The notes: a model not told the origin generated them from the sequence alone. 64,000 nt of DNA from Candidula unifasciata (GCA_905116865.2 CAJHNH020006891.1:283419-347418), one strand, 5' to 3'; shown: positions 1 through 10,004, numbered from the stretch's first letter. Made by a program: numbers and translations.

Positions 1-92
1 CAACATTCAGTCAATAAACAAGACAACAACCCTGTATATGGCCAGCCAACATTCAGTCAATAAACAAGACAACAGCCTCTATATGGGCAGGA
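1..92. repeat. 46-bp direct repeat, two copies
   Basis: CAACATTCAGTCAATAAACA starts at 1 and again at 47, so two 46-bp copies are seen. The array continues off the left edge, inside a calreticulin intron. Confidence 0.8.
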
Positions 93-108
93 GACATCAG
101 TCACCTAC

Positions 109-297
109 CTTGTATTCAGGATTGTCAATCATGGGTGGCTCCCACTCTCCGTCCATTTCATCATCCCAATCCTCGGGCTTCTTGGCATCTGGGTCAGGGA
201 TGTGTTCAGGCTTGTCCCAGTCTTCTGGTTTGGTGTCACTGGGGTCTTCAATCTTTTCACGCTCATCCCAATCATCGGGTTTTGTGGCATCGGGGTC
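109..297 (-). CDS. CALR: Calreticulin exon 6 (P-domain)
   Basis: Encodes 63 residues: three type-A P-domain repeats of form DPxxxKPxDWD at residues 207-218, 224-235 and 241-252, then the first type-B repeat ending NPEYK. It ends at donor GTAGGT; the next exon is outside the window. Confidence 0.97.
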
Positions 298-3200
298 CTG
301 TCAATGGACATTCAATTTTAACACACAACTGACAAAAGTACTCCAGATTAACATACAACGTATTGCCTACGTCCAGCAGAAAGTGTAATTTGTTCTTCAA
401 CTGTTCCTTTAATATACAATACTGTTCAATGTATGCACTATTTAAGGTTAAAGGCAGTGTCATAACTTTCTTTCAAACTAAAACAAAACAGATTGCCTTA
501 GACTCTCTCTCACTTATCAATTTCTATACCAGGAAATGTTAGGGGAAACAAAGGCACATATTACCTGCCTTTACTTCACTGATTATTTTATAAATATCAC
601 TTATGTTCCAGAGACTGTTTTGCCCCCATTGCTCCCTTTCCATAACTAAAGTGATAAGACAAATTAGAAACCATTTCATGTATACGAGTAGTGACTTTCA
701 TCACAACTAAAATTACTCACCTTAATCTTTTGTGGAGGCAAGAAATCCCAATCATTCTCCAGATCTCCGCTCTCAACCTTCTCACCATCAATCCTCACTT
801 CGTAGGTGTTGTCTGGCCGTACAATCAGTGTGTACAAGTGGGTGTAGACATCATCCTGAAAGTAAACTTGTACGCTACAGCAACCCACAACAATTTCAGC
901 CACAATTATTGTTATTACTAACCCTCTTCTACTGTACCCCAGCTTGGACAGGAAAATGGCTTACTGTGTTTACTGAGGGTGAGACTGTCACAGCCTGTCT
1001 GTTGCTTCATGTTACCAGTCACAGATCTCTAGTCTTTACTGAGGGTGAGACTGTCACAGCCTGTCTGTTGCTTCATGTTACCAGTTACAGATCTCTTGTG
1101 TTTACTGAGGGTGAGACTGTCACAGCCTGTCTGTTGCTTCATGTTACCAGTCACAGATCTCTAGTGTTTACGGAGTGTGAGACTGTCACAGCCTGTCTGT
1201 TGCTTCATGTTACCAGTCAATGATCTCTAGTATTTACTGAGGGTGAGACTACCACAGCCTGTCTGTTGCTTCATGTTACCAGTCACAGATCTCTAGTATT
1301 TACTGAGGGTGAGACTGTCACAGCCTGTCTGTTGCTTCATGTTACCAGTCACAGATCTCTAGTCTTTACTGAGGGTGAGACTGTCACAGCCTGTCTGTTG
1401 CTTCATGTTACCAGTTACAGATCTCTTGTGTTTACTGAGGGTGAGACTGTCACAGCCTGTCTGTTGCTTCATGTTACCAGTCACAGATCTCTAGTGTTTA
1501 CGGAGTGTGAGACTGTCACAGCCTGTCTGTTGCTTCATGTTACCAGTCAATGATCTCTAGTATTTACTGAGGGTGAGACTACCACAGCCTGTCTGTTGCT
1601 TCATGTTACCAGTCACAGATCTCTAGTATTTACTGAGGGTGAGACTGCTACAGCCTGTCTGTTGCTTCATGTTACCAGTCACAGATCTCTAGTGTTTACT
1701 GAGGGTGACACAATCTCAAACACTAAACTACTTCAAGCCACAAACCAAGAAACTTTAGACAGAATGATTACCAAGAGAAGATGAAAATGGCTTGGCCACG
1801 TTATGAAAATGAATCCTGATATACCTGCCGAAACAGCTCTCACATGGACACCAGAGGGAAAGAGAAAACAGGGGCGCCCAAAAACAACATGGAGACGAAC
1901 GATGGAAAGTGACCTGAGTGCGGCATCTTTGACATGGAAAACTGCACAGAAAATTTCATAGGACAGGAAAGCATGGAAAGTCCTCTCTGAAGCCTCATAA
2001 GCCCCTAGGCATAACGAGAACTGATGATGATGATGAGACTGTCACAGCCTGTCTGTTGCTTCATGTTACCAGTCACAGATCTCTAGTATTTACTGAGGGT
2101 GAGACTGCTACAGCCTGTCTGTTGCTTCATGTTACCAGTCACAGATCTCTAGTGTTTACTGAGTGTGAGACTGTCACAGCCTGTCTGTTGCTTCATGTTA
2201 CGAGTCACAGATCTCTTGTGTTTACTGAGGGTGAGACTGACACAGCCTGTCTGTTGCTTCATGTTACCAGTCACAGATCTCTACGGTTCCTGCTCACCTT
2301 TAACTGTTGCCTAGCAAGCAGCTTAATGTGGTCAGTAACAAGGCAAACTTCACTGGAGCGATTTACGGCTGTGTTTAGGTTAATTAATCACACATAACTG
2401 CATTTTCATCTATGCTACTGAACTGTCTGCAAAATCAAAACCATGTCAAAATTTAATTGTACTATATTTTTTTTTCAACTGGTACACAAATTTGTGGCAA
2501 GACGTGGTAATGTTGTCACACCTGCTTGCCAGCCTGGGGTTTGAATCCCCATAGAGGCAGATTTCTAGTAAAACTGACTTTCCTTCCTCTCACCGAGCTC
2601 CAGACTTGACGCAGCAAAAACTGGCACCAGGCAATAATGTGAAATATAAAGTTGACCAGGACATTGACCACTTATTTATACAAACACAAAGCTGGCACTA
2701 AACTTCCACTGTGCCCAAAACATGTGAGGCAACAAGGGTCTTTCTGTTTGAACTTCTGCAGAGACAGAGAAAAACAAGCAGTTCATCAGAATTACCTTGC
2801 AACGAATGTCCTTCTTGATTAACAAATTCTTGCCCTTGTAGTTAAAGATGACATGCACCTTTTTGGTTCCTGGTCCGCAAATGTCTGGACCTGTGAGCAG
2901 TGACACAAAAAGAGGGACAACTTGAGCATTGCAACAGTCAGGACAGATCTAGCAAACAAACCATGCACAATAAACAACTACTAAATACAATTACAATCAT
3001 TCTGAACCTCATAGTTCTAGTTTACCTTCCTCTCCATGCTCAATGCTTTAACTACAGTTGAAAGTTCTGGTTGCTCGTCCATTTCTGGAACTGAGTCTTG
3101 TTCCAGAACCTGAGTTTTTGTGTGCAGATCTGTTTTACAGACTTCAAAGGAAAGCCCTAATTAACTGACTTGTGAGGGTCAGTGGATCTATTCATGTTTA

Positions 3201-6200
3201 TTTCACCCACAATGGGAGCCAAGAACCAATCAATGCTGGCAGTTCTAGTTAACCATCCTTCAATTTAAAATTAATTATCTCTGTGTGGGTTCCGGGGCCC
3301 TATTATAGGGAAAACAAGAATGCAGATACTGCCTACCCAAAAGCATGTCTTAAGAGTCGACTAAATGGGAGCTTCCTTCGAAATTTGAGTGCATCTGCCT
3401 GAGAGACAAGGAACCAGCAGTCTGCATTCAAATGTGTCAGATCTGTAAAATGGATGCACATGCAACACTCAGGTTCTGGAACAGGACTGCAGTCTAGAAA
3501 TGGATGAACAACCAGACCTTTCCGCCAAAGTTTACAGCTGGTGAATGAGAAGAAGAAGAAAATCAATAAGGGGGAGTGGGATAAGCCTGATAATATAGGC
3601 ATAATGTAAATTAAAATTCCTCACATGTTTTAATCATATACAAAAAAAGTAGTGTGGTGAAAACATGAAAAAACATACCAAACATAATGTTATATGGTGT
3701 ATCTCCATGCATGTCCAATTGGTCAAGGCTGCTGGGGAAGAGTTTCACATAGCCACCGCCACAGTCGATGTTTTGTTCGTGCTTGACTGTGTACTGAATG
3801 ACCAGTGTTTTGCCTTCATTGCTGAATTTGTCAAATCTGGCAGACAAGGCATAAAACCTGGCATCTTGAGATGTCTGAATTCCTGAGAAGCAAGACAGGA
3901 AACAAGACACAATTATTAATTAAAGCAAATGTGTTAGCAAATGACAATTTAAATAAAACTGAATTTTGGTGAAAGATATGCCTTTTCTCATTTTCATATT
4001 GTGCTACATGTTCTTGCCTTGACGTGTTCATTCTGATTCCTGCTTTAGATATAAACTTAAATTTTGTAAGCTTACTGAGGTGGCAGTGTGTAGTTTTGGC
4101 TGGCTAACCTGAATTCACAGTGAGAGAATGTCAGCGGCAAGTAGTTTTCTTGCAACTAGATTGTATCACAACCATGAAGAAAATTTTCTTGAAATCCGTA
4201 CAAAAGTGCAGCTATTCTCTGTGGTCAAGCCGTACAGGTACTCTCTGTGGTCAAGCCGTATAGGTATTCTGTAGTCCAGCAGTACAGGTACTCTGTGGCT
4301 GAGCCATACAGGTATTTTGTGGTCAACCCGTACAAGTATTCTCTGTGGTCAACCCGTACAAGTATTCTCTGTGGTCAACCCGTACAAGTATTCTCTGTGG
4401 TCAACCCGTACAAGTATTCTCTGTGGTCAACCCGTACAAGTATTCTCTGTGGTCAACCCGTACAAGTATTCTCTGTGGTCAACCCGTACAAGTATTCTCC
4501 GCGGTTAACGCCTGCAGGTATTCTGTAGCTGAGCCATACAGGTATTCTGTAGCTGAGCCATACAGGTATTCTGTGTTGAGCCATACAGGTATTTTGTAGC
4601 TGAGCCATACAAGTAAACTCTGTGACAAAGTGGTCAAGCCAATCTGTGAATGGCATGGGTTCTTTGGACTCATCTGGCTTACAGGTAGAACCATTTCTGA
4701 GAAACAGCTAAGATATACCATCAACATGTCAACTGATTTCACTGAGATTTTCTCACCACCTAAAGCTCATGATATCAGATCTTTAAAATAATTCAGATTT
4801 GGGGTTAATAAAAATGCAGCATATCATAAGCAGCCCCAAAAACCTATAACGAAACAACAGATTTTATCAGCTCCTGCACCTGTGTAAAACTGCAACAGAA
4901 TGATAATGATTGGTGTCCCACTTATTTCATGGTTACAGTGTGGAGACAACAGGATCCAAATTTATCAAATCTCATACTTGCCTTTATCTTTTTCCGCATC
5001 TCCATAAAATTTGCCAGCTGTCCAAACAAATTTGCCTAAATCAGGCTTGTGTTTAGAGGTGACCCATCTCTGTTCCCAGTCATCTGAAACACAAGAATAC
5101 AGGCATGCATTACTTTCACCTAGGCCAGCAGTATGATACAAACAACACTTGACCTTAGCACTGACACAGGAAAAATGGTTCAACATTACAGTGTTGCTTC
5201 CACTGCTGACTTCATAAATCTACCGGATAGGGGAAACTTTCAAACACAAGAGTGTCACTTCCACTGCTGACCGTTCATAAATCTACAGACTTTTAAGCAC
5301 TTCTTCCTTTTTCACGTTCACCGTCTGTAAACTTCAGCAAAAAGTTCTGGTTGTTTGTCCATTTTTGGTCTCTGATCTTGTCCTAGAGCCTGAGCTTACA
5401 GATCTGACTTATCTGTAAGCAGACTGCTGGTTCCTTGCCTCTCAGGTAGATGCAGACTGCTGGTTCCTTGCCTCTCAGGTAGATGCAGACTGCTGGTTCC
5501 TTGCCTCTCAGGTAGATGCAGACTGCTGGTTCCTTGCCTCTCAGGTAGATGCAGACTGCTGGTTCCTTGCCTCTCAGGTAGATGCAGACTGCTGGTTCCT
5601 TGCCTCTCAGGTAGATGCAGACTGCTGGTTCCTTGCCTCTCAGGTAGATGCAGACTGCTGGTTCCTTGCCTCTCAGGTAGATGCAGACTGCTGGTTCCTT
5701 GCCTCTCAGGTAGATGCAGACTGCTGGTTCCTTGCCTCTCAGGTAGATGCAGACTGCTGGTTCCTTGCCTCTCAGGTAGATGCAGACTGCTGGTTCCTTG
5801 CCTCTCAGGTAGATGCACTCCGTCTTTGAACGACACACCCCTAATTAGCCCACATTTACGACAAGCTTATTGGGGGCAGTGGGTCTGCTCTATTCTGTTC
5901 CCTCCAACACGTGGCCACCGAACCCACACGGGGAATACTCCACTTATAGCCCAGCAGGTTCAGTGGGATATTTTTGTGAAAACTACCACCACCAACACCC
6001 GAGGATCTAGCCAACACTCCTCCCCTCCTCCCAGAACTACCACCATCTACTGAGGATCTAGCCAACACCCCATCCCCCAGAACTACCACCGCCACCTACT
6101 GAGGATCTAGCCAACACCCCATCCCCCAGAACTACCACCGCCACCTACTGAGGATCTAGCCAACACCCCATCCCCCAGAACAACCACCACCCCCACCTAC

Positions 6201-7889
6201 TGAGGATCTAGCCAACACCCCATCCCCCAGAACAACCACCACCACCACCTACTGAGGATCTAGCCAACACCCCATCCCCCAGAACTACCACCACCTACTG
6301 AGGATCTAGCCAACACCCCATCCCCCAGAACTACCACCACCACCTACTGAGGATCTAGCCAACACCCCATCCCCCAGAACAACCACCACCACCACCTACT
6401 GAGGATCTAGCCAACACCCCATCCCCCAGAACTACCACCACCTACTGAGGATCTAGCCAACACCCCATCCCCCAGAACTACCACCACCACCACCTACTGA
6501 GGATCTAGCCAACACCCCATCCCCCAGAACTACCACCACCACCACCTAATGAGGATCTAGCAAACACCCCATCCCCCAGAACTACCACCACCACCACCTA
6601 CTGAGGATCTAGCCAACACCCCATCCCCCAGAACTACCACCACCACCACCTACTGAGGATCTAGCCAACACCCCATCCCCCAGAACTACCACCACCACCA
6701 CCTACTGAGGATCTAGCCAACACCCCATCCCCCAGAACTACCACCACCACCACCTACTGAGGATCTAGCCAACACACTCTTCCCACAGAACTACCACAAG
6801 GATTTCCCTATTTGGCGCTATACTGATAACCTCACATAAATAAATGTACATGTGTTCATTAAATGATATATGCTAAACTAATACCTTCAGTGATATTCCT
6901 GGCGTTGAAATATTTAGTCTATCACATCATCCCGTCATGCACACAGAACAGCAGGCTATTCCAGGTTAGTACTTGCTGCAGTTGTCTTAACTTAGGATGT
7001 TTGACTGACAGAGTATCTAGGATGTGCTCTGTTGCACTGACAGCCAGGATACAACTTGTTAAGTCACCCTGTTGTACTGATATCCAGGATACCTGTTAAG
7101 TTACCCTGTTGCACTGACATCCAGGTTACACCTGTTAAGTAAGTCACCCTGTTGCCCTGATATCCAGAGTACCTGTTAAGTCACCCTGTTGCCCTGATAT
7201 CCAGGTTACACCTGTTAAGTAAGTCACCCTGTTGTTAAGACTGCTATCCAAGATACTAGTTCTGAATCGAACCTTTATTGGGTAGCAGTCCAGAAGAGAG
7301 AAGAATCACTTATCAATCACTATCACTGACTCTACTCACCATCATGGTGATCAAATAAGCATTTCTGTTTATGAATAAACTATTCAAATTCATTGACTGA
7401 TTAAACAGATGCACTAAGGATAGAGGACACACTGCTGGCAGGTAAGGAACTGGAAGGTGGGAAACGAAGGTGCAGAAAACTTGAAAGCTTATAACAGTTC
7501 TAGCTGATGTGAAGGACATGGACATATTAAAAGTACTGGCTATAGATGGATCCTCCAAACCGGGCAAATTTTTCCTCTTGACTGACGAGGTATTCCGGCC
7601 ATGTCAAACTGGAGTCAATCATCCAAAGCATCAGACATGAAGATAATTGAACTGGACAGCATTTTCTAGCCATTTTTACATCAGCTCCTGTCCTAAACCA
7701 GAAACCAGACATGGTCTAGACCAGAAGTTTCAAACGTAAGAAAGACCGACATCTAACTACTACTACATGTAATTTATTGAAGCTAGAAGTAGAAAAAAAA
7801 AACTTACCATCGTCGAACTGCTCCTTGAAATAAACTGTTGGGTCGGCAAATGCAACACCTAGCAATAGAACTGCTATAAAAGCTCTCAT
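109..7889 (-). CDS. CALR: Calreticulin, 5' part (6 exons; 3' end outside window)
   Basis: ER-lumen calcium-binding lectin chaperone that retains and folds monoglucosylated glycoproteins. Exons in transcript order are 7808-7889, 4982-5083, 3679-3882, 2796-2890, 721-855 and 109-297, giving 807 nt or 269 residues with consistent phases. Residues 1-15 form a signal peptide ending at AFA before [10 protein letters not shown]. The family signature [14 protein letters not shown] (95-108) and [11 protein letters not shown] (127-137) hold the expected disulphide pair C102 and C134, and a third cysteine is at 160. Residues 207-252 hold three type-A P-domain repeats, followed by the first type-B repeat (GEWEPP). 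The later B repeats, acidic C-domain and retention signal must lie beyond position 1. The start is the only ATG before a signal peptide and follows a GC-rich promoter with an ER stress element. Identity is very secure; the gene is cut only by the window edge. Confidence 0.97.
721..855 (-). CDS. CALR: Calreticulin exon 5
   Basis: Encodes 45 residues, [20 protein letters not shown] through [10 protein letters not shown], the end of the N-domain. Phase 0 on both sides; donor GTGAGT. Confidence 0.97.
966..1708. repeat. 66-bp tandem array, left block
   Basis: About 11 copies of a 66-bp unit containing TTTACTGAGGGTGAGACTG. Diagnostic variants recur every 330 bp (for example near 1220 and 1550), a five-unit higher-order repeat. 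The unit is 22 codons long, which creates false open frames. It lies in calreticulin intron 4. Confidence 0.93.
1709..2036 (+). mobile_element. LINE 3' end inserted in the 66-bp array
   Basis: Encodes the typical C-terminal tail of a non-LTR retrotransposon reverse transcriptase ([20 protein letters not shown], then a GRPKTTWRR motif), followed by stops and a (TGA)n tail. It is 5' truncated and non-functional. Confidence 0.8.
2037..2285. repeat. 66-bp tandem array, right block
   Basis: About four more copies of the 66-bp unit, continuing exactly where the left block was interrupted. Confidence 0.92.
2500..2605 (+). mobile_element. tRNA-derived SINE fragment
   Basis: Contains a B-box-like GGTTTGAATCCCC, followed by the AAAACTGACTTT segment also seen at 33050. 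Probably the head of the same SINE family as at 32965 and 60225. Confidence 0.5.
2796..2890 (-). CDS. CALR: Calreticulin exon 4
   Basis: Encodes [20 protein letters not shown] and on to IRCK, with C134 and C160. The acceptor is CTCACAG and the donor GTAATT, leaving in phase 0. Confidence 0.97.
3050..3215 (-). mobile_element. Element A copy (truncated)
   Basis: Reverse copy of the (GAA)n-tailed dispersed element described at 3280-3560. It lies beside that copy in opposite orientation. Confidence 0.7.
3280..3560 (+). mobile_element. Element A, near full-length (GAA)n-tailed dispersed repeat
   Basis: Runs from TGTGGGTTCCGGGGCCC through GTCGACTAA and the CTGCCTGAGAGRCAAGGAAC core to TTTACAGCTGGTGAATGA(GAA)n. 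About 15 copies of this roughly 280-bp element occur in the window in both orientations, all sharing the same 3' end and GAA tail. Size and tail suggest a SINE or a short non-autonomous LINE derivative; no tRNA-type B box is evident. Family name unknown. Confidence 0.75.
3679..3882 (-). CDS. CALR: Calreticulin exon 3
   Basis: Encodes the lectin-domain core, residues 62-129, with the signature [17 protein letters not shown] and C102. It enters in phase 1 and leaves in phase 1 at GTATGT. Confidence 0.97.
4207..4620. repeat. 26-bp tandem array
   Basis: Core of about seven near-identical 26-bp units (GTGGTCAACCCGTACAAGTA plus TTCTCT), flanked by diverged versions (GCTGAGCCATACAGGTATTC). Lies in calreticulin intron 2. 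Confidence 0.9.
4982..5083 (-). CDS. CALR: Calreticulin exon 2
   Basis: Encodes [19 protein letters not shown] and on to the GKFYGD...EKDK segment of the N-domain. The acceptor is TTTCAG. The donor is GCAAGT, not GT; only this site keeps the frame into exon 3 (see findings). Confidence 0.94.
5290..5985 (-). mobile_element. Element A copy with internal expansion
   Basis: Reverse copy of element A with both ends recognisable (CACGTTCACCGTCTG near 5313; AACCCACACGGGGAA near 5922). The middle is expanded twelve-fold by the 33-bp array at 5419-5814. Confidence 0.75.
5419..5814. repeat. 33-bp tandem array, 12.0 copies
   Basis: Exactly twelve near-perfect 33-bp units starting GCAGACTGCTGGTTCCTTGC. 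The unit is an internal segment of element A that is single-copy elsewhere. It is 11 codons long, so two false minus-strand frames of about 150 residues run across it. Confidence 0.96.
5985..6790. repeat. Tandem array with variable CCA tract
   Basis: About 16 copies of a 45-55 bp unit (CTACTGAGGATCTAGCCAAC, ACCCCATCCCCCAGAAC, then a variable ACC/CCA run). Length differences come from the trinucleotide run. Lies in calreticulin intron 1. Confidence 0.93.
6995..7250. repeat. Diverged ~40-bp tandem repeat
   Basis: Recurring CACCCTGTTG...CTGATATCCAGG...ACCTGTTAAGT segments at variable spacing, about five copies. Confidence 0.7.
7808..7889 (-). CDS. CALR: Calreticulin exon 1 (coding part)
   Basis: Encodes the initiator methionine, hydrophobic signal peptide and the mature N-terminus up to FDD. 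It ends in phase 1 at a GTAAGT donor (7802-7807 on the plus strand). Confidence 0.96.
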
Positions 7890-7970
7890 TTTACTGATTT
7901 TTCTCGACTTGCGAGTTGATTTCACTTACAAACTGGTGATAAAACAAGAAACGGTTTGAAGTCGTGGACA
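7890..7970 (-). other. CALR: Calreticulin 5' UTR (approximate)
   Basis: Leader between the start codon and a start site placed about 30 bp downstream of the TATA-like box at 7994-8000. The exact transcription start is inferred, not seen. Confidence 0.5.
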
Positions 7971-7993
7971 GAACGGCCGCCAACTTGTGCCGG

Positions 7994-8000
7994 ATAAATA
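7994..8000 (-). promoter_or_regulatory. CALR: TATA-like box of calreticulin
   Basis: TATTTAT on the minus strand, about 105 bp upstream of the ATG and downstream of the ERSE. Position and spacing fit a core promoter. Confidence 0.5.
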
Positions 8001-8023
8001 GCGCTGCAGACTTGGCCGGCGAT

Positions 8024-8029
8024 CACGTG
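8024..8029. promoter_or_regulatory. CALR: CACGTG E-box in calreticulin promoter
   Basis: Palindromic CACGTG in context ATCACGTGACC, between the TATA-like box and the CCAAT boxes. It is compatible with bHLH-zip factors or an XBP1-like core; factor identity is inference. Confidence 0.4.
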
Positions 8030-8052
8030 ACCTCGACAGTTGTCTCTCACTG

Positions 8053-8057
8053 ATTGG
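8053..8057 (-). promoter_or_regulatory. CALR: Second CCAAT box
   Basis: ATTGG on the plus strand gives a minus-strand CCAAT 19 bp from the ERSE. The bases nine further on do not form CCACG, so I call it only as a possible NF-Y site. Confidence 0.45.
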
Positions 8058-8075
8058 TCTCCGTAAACGTATCCA

Positions 8076-8094
8076 CCAATGGCTGGCGACCACG
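8076..8094 (+). promoter_or_regulatory. CALR: ER stress response element, exact match
   Basis: Reads CCAAT (8076-8080), nine bases, then CCACG (8090-8094), an exact match to the ERSE consensus bound by NF-Y plus ATF6 or XBP1. It lies about 190 bp upstream of the calreticulin start codon and about 80 bp upstream of the TATA-like box. ERSEs are known to work in either orientation, and calreticulin is a classic unfolded-protein-response target. Confidence 0.85.
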
Positions 8095-8489
8095 CACCGG
8101 GACCTGGGAGAGCCCGCGTGTTGGCTTCCGACGGAAGACGCGAGGGGCTGACGAGGGCGGGGATCAATTCGGGGGTTTTCGAGGGTTCATCATCATCATC
8201 ATCGTCGTCATCGTGTCGTCTCCGCATTGAAGGCTGACAGAAATGAGAACCAGACGGGGTCTGATAGGCGGATCATCAATAAATCACCATCGTTATCATC
8301 ACAAGGTGTTATTTCCGCATAGAAGGAAATGAGAACCTTATGATGCGAAGGTCATCGATAAAGCATCAGTTTAATTAATACTACAAAGTTTCATCTCTAA
8401 AGGTTTAGTGAAACGCGACTCCGTTCTCTCTGCTCTGTGTCTCTCCGTGCAGATTTCTTTCAGTCTTGGTTGTTAGCGTAACGTTGTTT

Positions 8490-8700
8490 CACTCCAGTAC
8501 ACTTTCCGTCTCAGGGGTATCGGATTGGGGTTCTGTCACAAGACAGTACATGTTCCGTCTCAAGGGTAGTGGATTTGGGGTCCTACCACAAGACTACTCC
8601 AGTACACTTTCCGTCTCAAGGGTAGTGGATTTGGGGTCCTACCACAAGACTACTCCAGTACACTTTCCGTCTCAAGGGTAGTGGGATTGGGTCCTGCCTC
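8490..8700. repeat. ~56-bp tandem repeat
   Basis: About four copies of CCGTCTCAAGGGTAGTGGAT plus TTGGGGTCCTACCACAAGAC, upstream of the calreticulin promoter. Confidence 0.85.
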
Positions 8701-8799
8701 AAAACTATTTTATCTCGGCATTGTAGACAGGCTATGATGAGTGTATAGCTTGACGTGTCTTGTATCTTGATGGTGTATTTATTTAGACTTCTTCAAATT

Positions 8800-9105
8800 G
8801 ACGTACTGATTCCTTTTTTTAACGTACATCGTGTACATTCCTGATTCCTTCCTTTTTTTAACGTACATCGTGTACATTCCGGATTCTTTTTTTTTTATCG
8901 TTCATCGTGTACATTCCTGATTCCTTTTTTTTTAACGTACATCGTGTACATTCCTGATTCCTTCCTTTTTTTACCGTACATCGTGTACATTCCGGATTCT
9001 TTTTTTTTAAACGTACATCGTGTACATTCCTGATTCCTTCCTTTTTTTAACGTACATCGTGTACATTCCGGATTCTTTTTTTTTAACGTACATCGTGTAG
9101 ATTCC
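8800..9105. repeat. Array with GTAC inverted repeat and T tracts
   Basis: About eight copies of AACGTACATCGTGTACATTC followed by CTGATTCCTT and T runs, with variable T-tract length. Each unit holds the inverted repeat GTAC-atcgt-GTAC. Confidence 0.88.
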
Positions 9106-9118
9106 TTGTGTGCACAAC

Positions 9119-9146
9119 TCCCCCCCCCCTTCTCTCTCTCTCTCTC

Positions 9147-9218
<72 letters not shown>

Positions 9219-9221
9219 TGT
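9119..9221. repeat. Poly-C, (TC)n, (TG)n microsatellite
   Basis: A run of C, then a long interrupted (TC)n tract and (TG)n. Confidence 0.95.
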
Positions 9222-9659
9222 TAAATATGAGAGGCTCGCACTTTATTAATGTTTTTGTTCTATCAAAGGTCTAGTACCTCTATCGGAGGGTCGATAATAT
9301 GACCATCATATACAACTCTTCAACGAAAGACTACACGTATAATCGAAATAAAATACAGCACCAAAACTCCATGCGCTGTAGCAGAAACCAACTACTGAAA
9401 CTAGCTCGGCACAGGCTGTAGACATTGAAATGAAGTTATCTCAGCACATTTTGAGCGAAAATAATTAGGCTGAAATACTCTATCGGAGCTTTCAGTAAAA
9501 AAAATACATCAAGCCTATGGTTAATCTCTTGAAGAACAAAGAGCACAATAGAAGCCAAATAAATAGTTCCGCCAACTTGTTTACATGGCAGATCTGAGAA
9601 AATCTGGCTCTCTGAGCAATTATCTGAGATATTTCACACACACGCTCCTAACTAATGAG
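9222..9659. other. Intergenic, nothing recognised
   Basis: AT-rich unique-looking sequence without coding exon, array or identifiable element. Confidence 0.6.
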
Positions 9660-9995
9660 CACTTTATATCCTTCTTCTTCTTCTTCTTCAAAGCGTTCAC
9701 TTCTGGACTTTAGTCTTGTCTCCAAACTTGAATGTTGCTTCCATATCCGTTTTACAGATGTGGCTTATTTGTATGCAGACTGCAGGTTCCTCGTCTCTCA
9801 AGCAGATGCAGTTTGACTTCGCAGGAAAATAATTATTAATTAGTGGCCTTTTACGACATGCTGATTGGGGCCAGTGGGTCTATGTCCCCATCTCCACCCT
9901 CACCGCACCTCCAAAATAGGGCACCGGAACCCAGACGTGGAATATCCCAATTACAACCCTAAGAGTTAAACGGGATATTCGTGTGATTACTACCA
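9660..9995 (-). mobile_element. Element A copy, long form
   Basis: Starts with (TTC)n and runs through TTAGTCTTGTCTCCAAACTTG to CCGGAACCCAGACGTGGAATA and a GGGATATTCGTGTGA end. It shows about 50 bp of extra 5' sequence not seen in shorter copies. Confidence 0.7.
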
Positions 9996-10004
9996 CTACC
10001 AGTC

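Noticed and set aside
732..1553. Frames of 163 and 95 residues with 22-residue repeats.
   Set aside because: Created by the 66-bp array and, at the left end, antisense to calreticulin exon 5.
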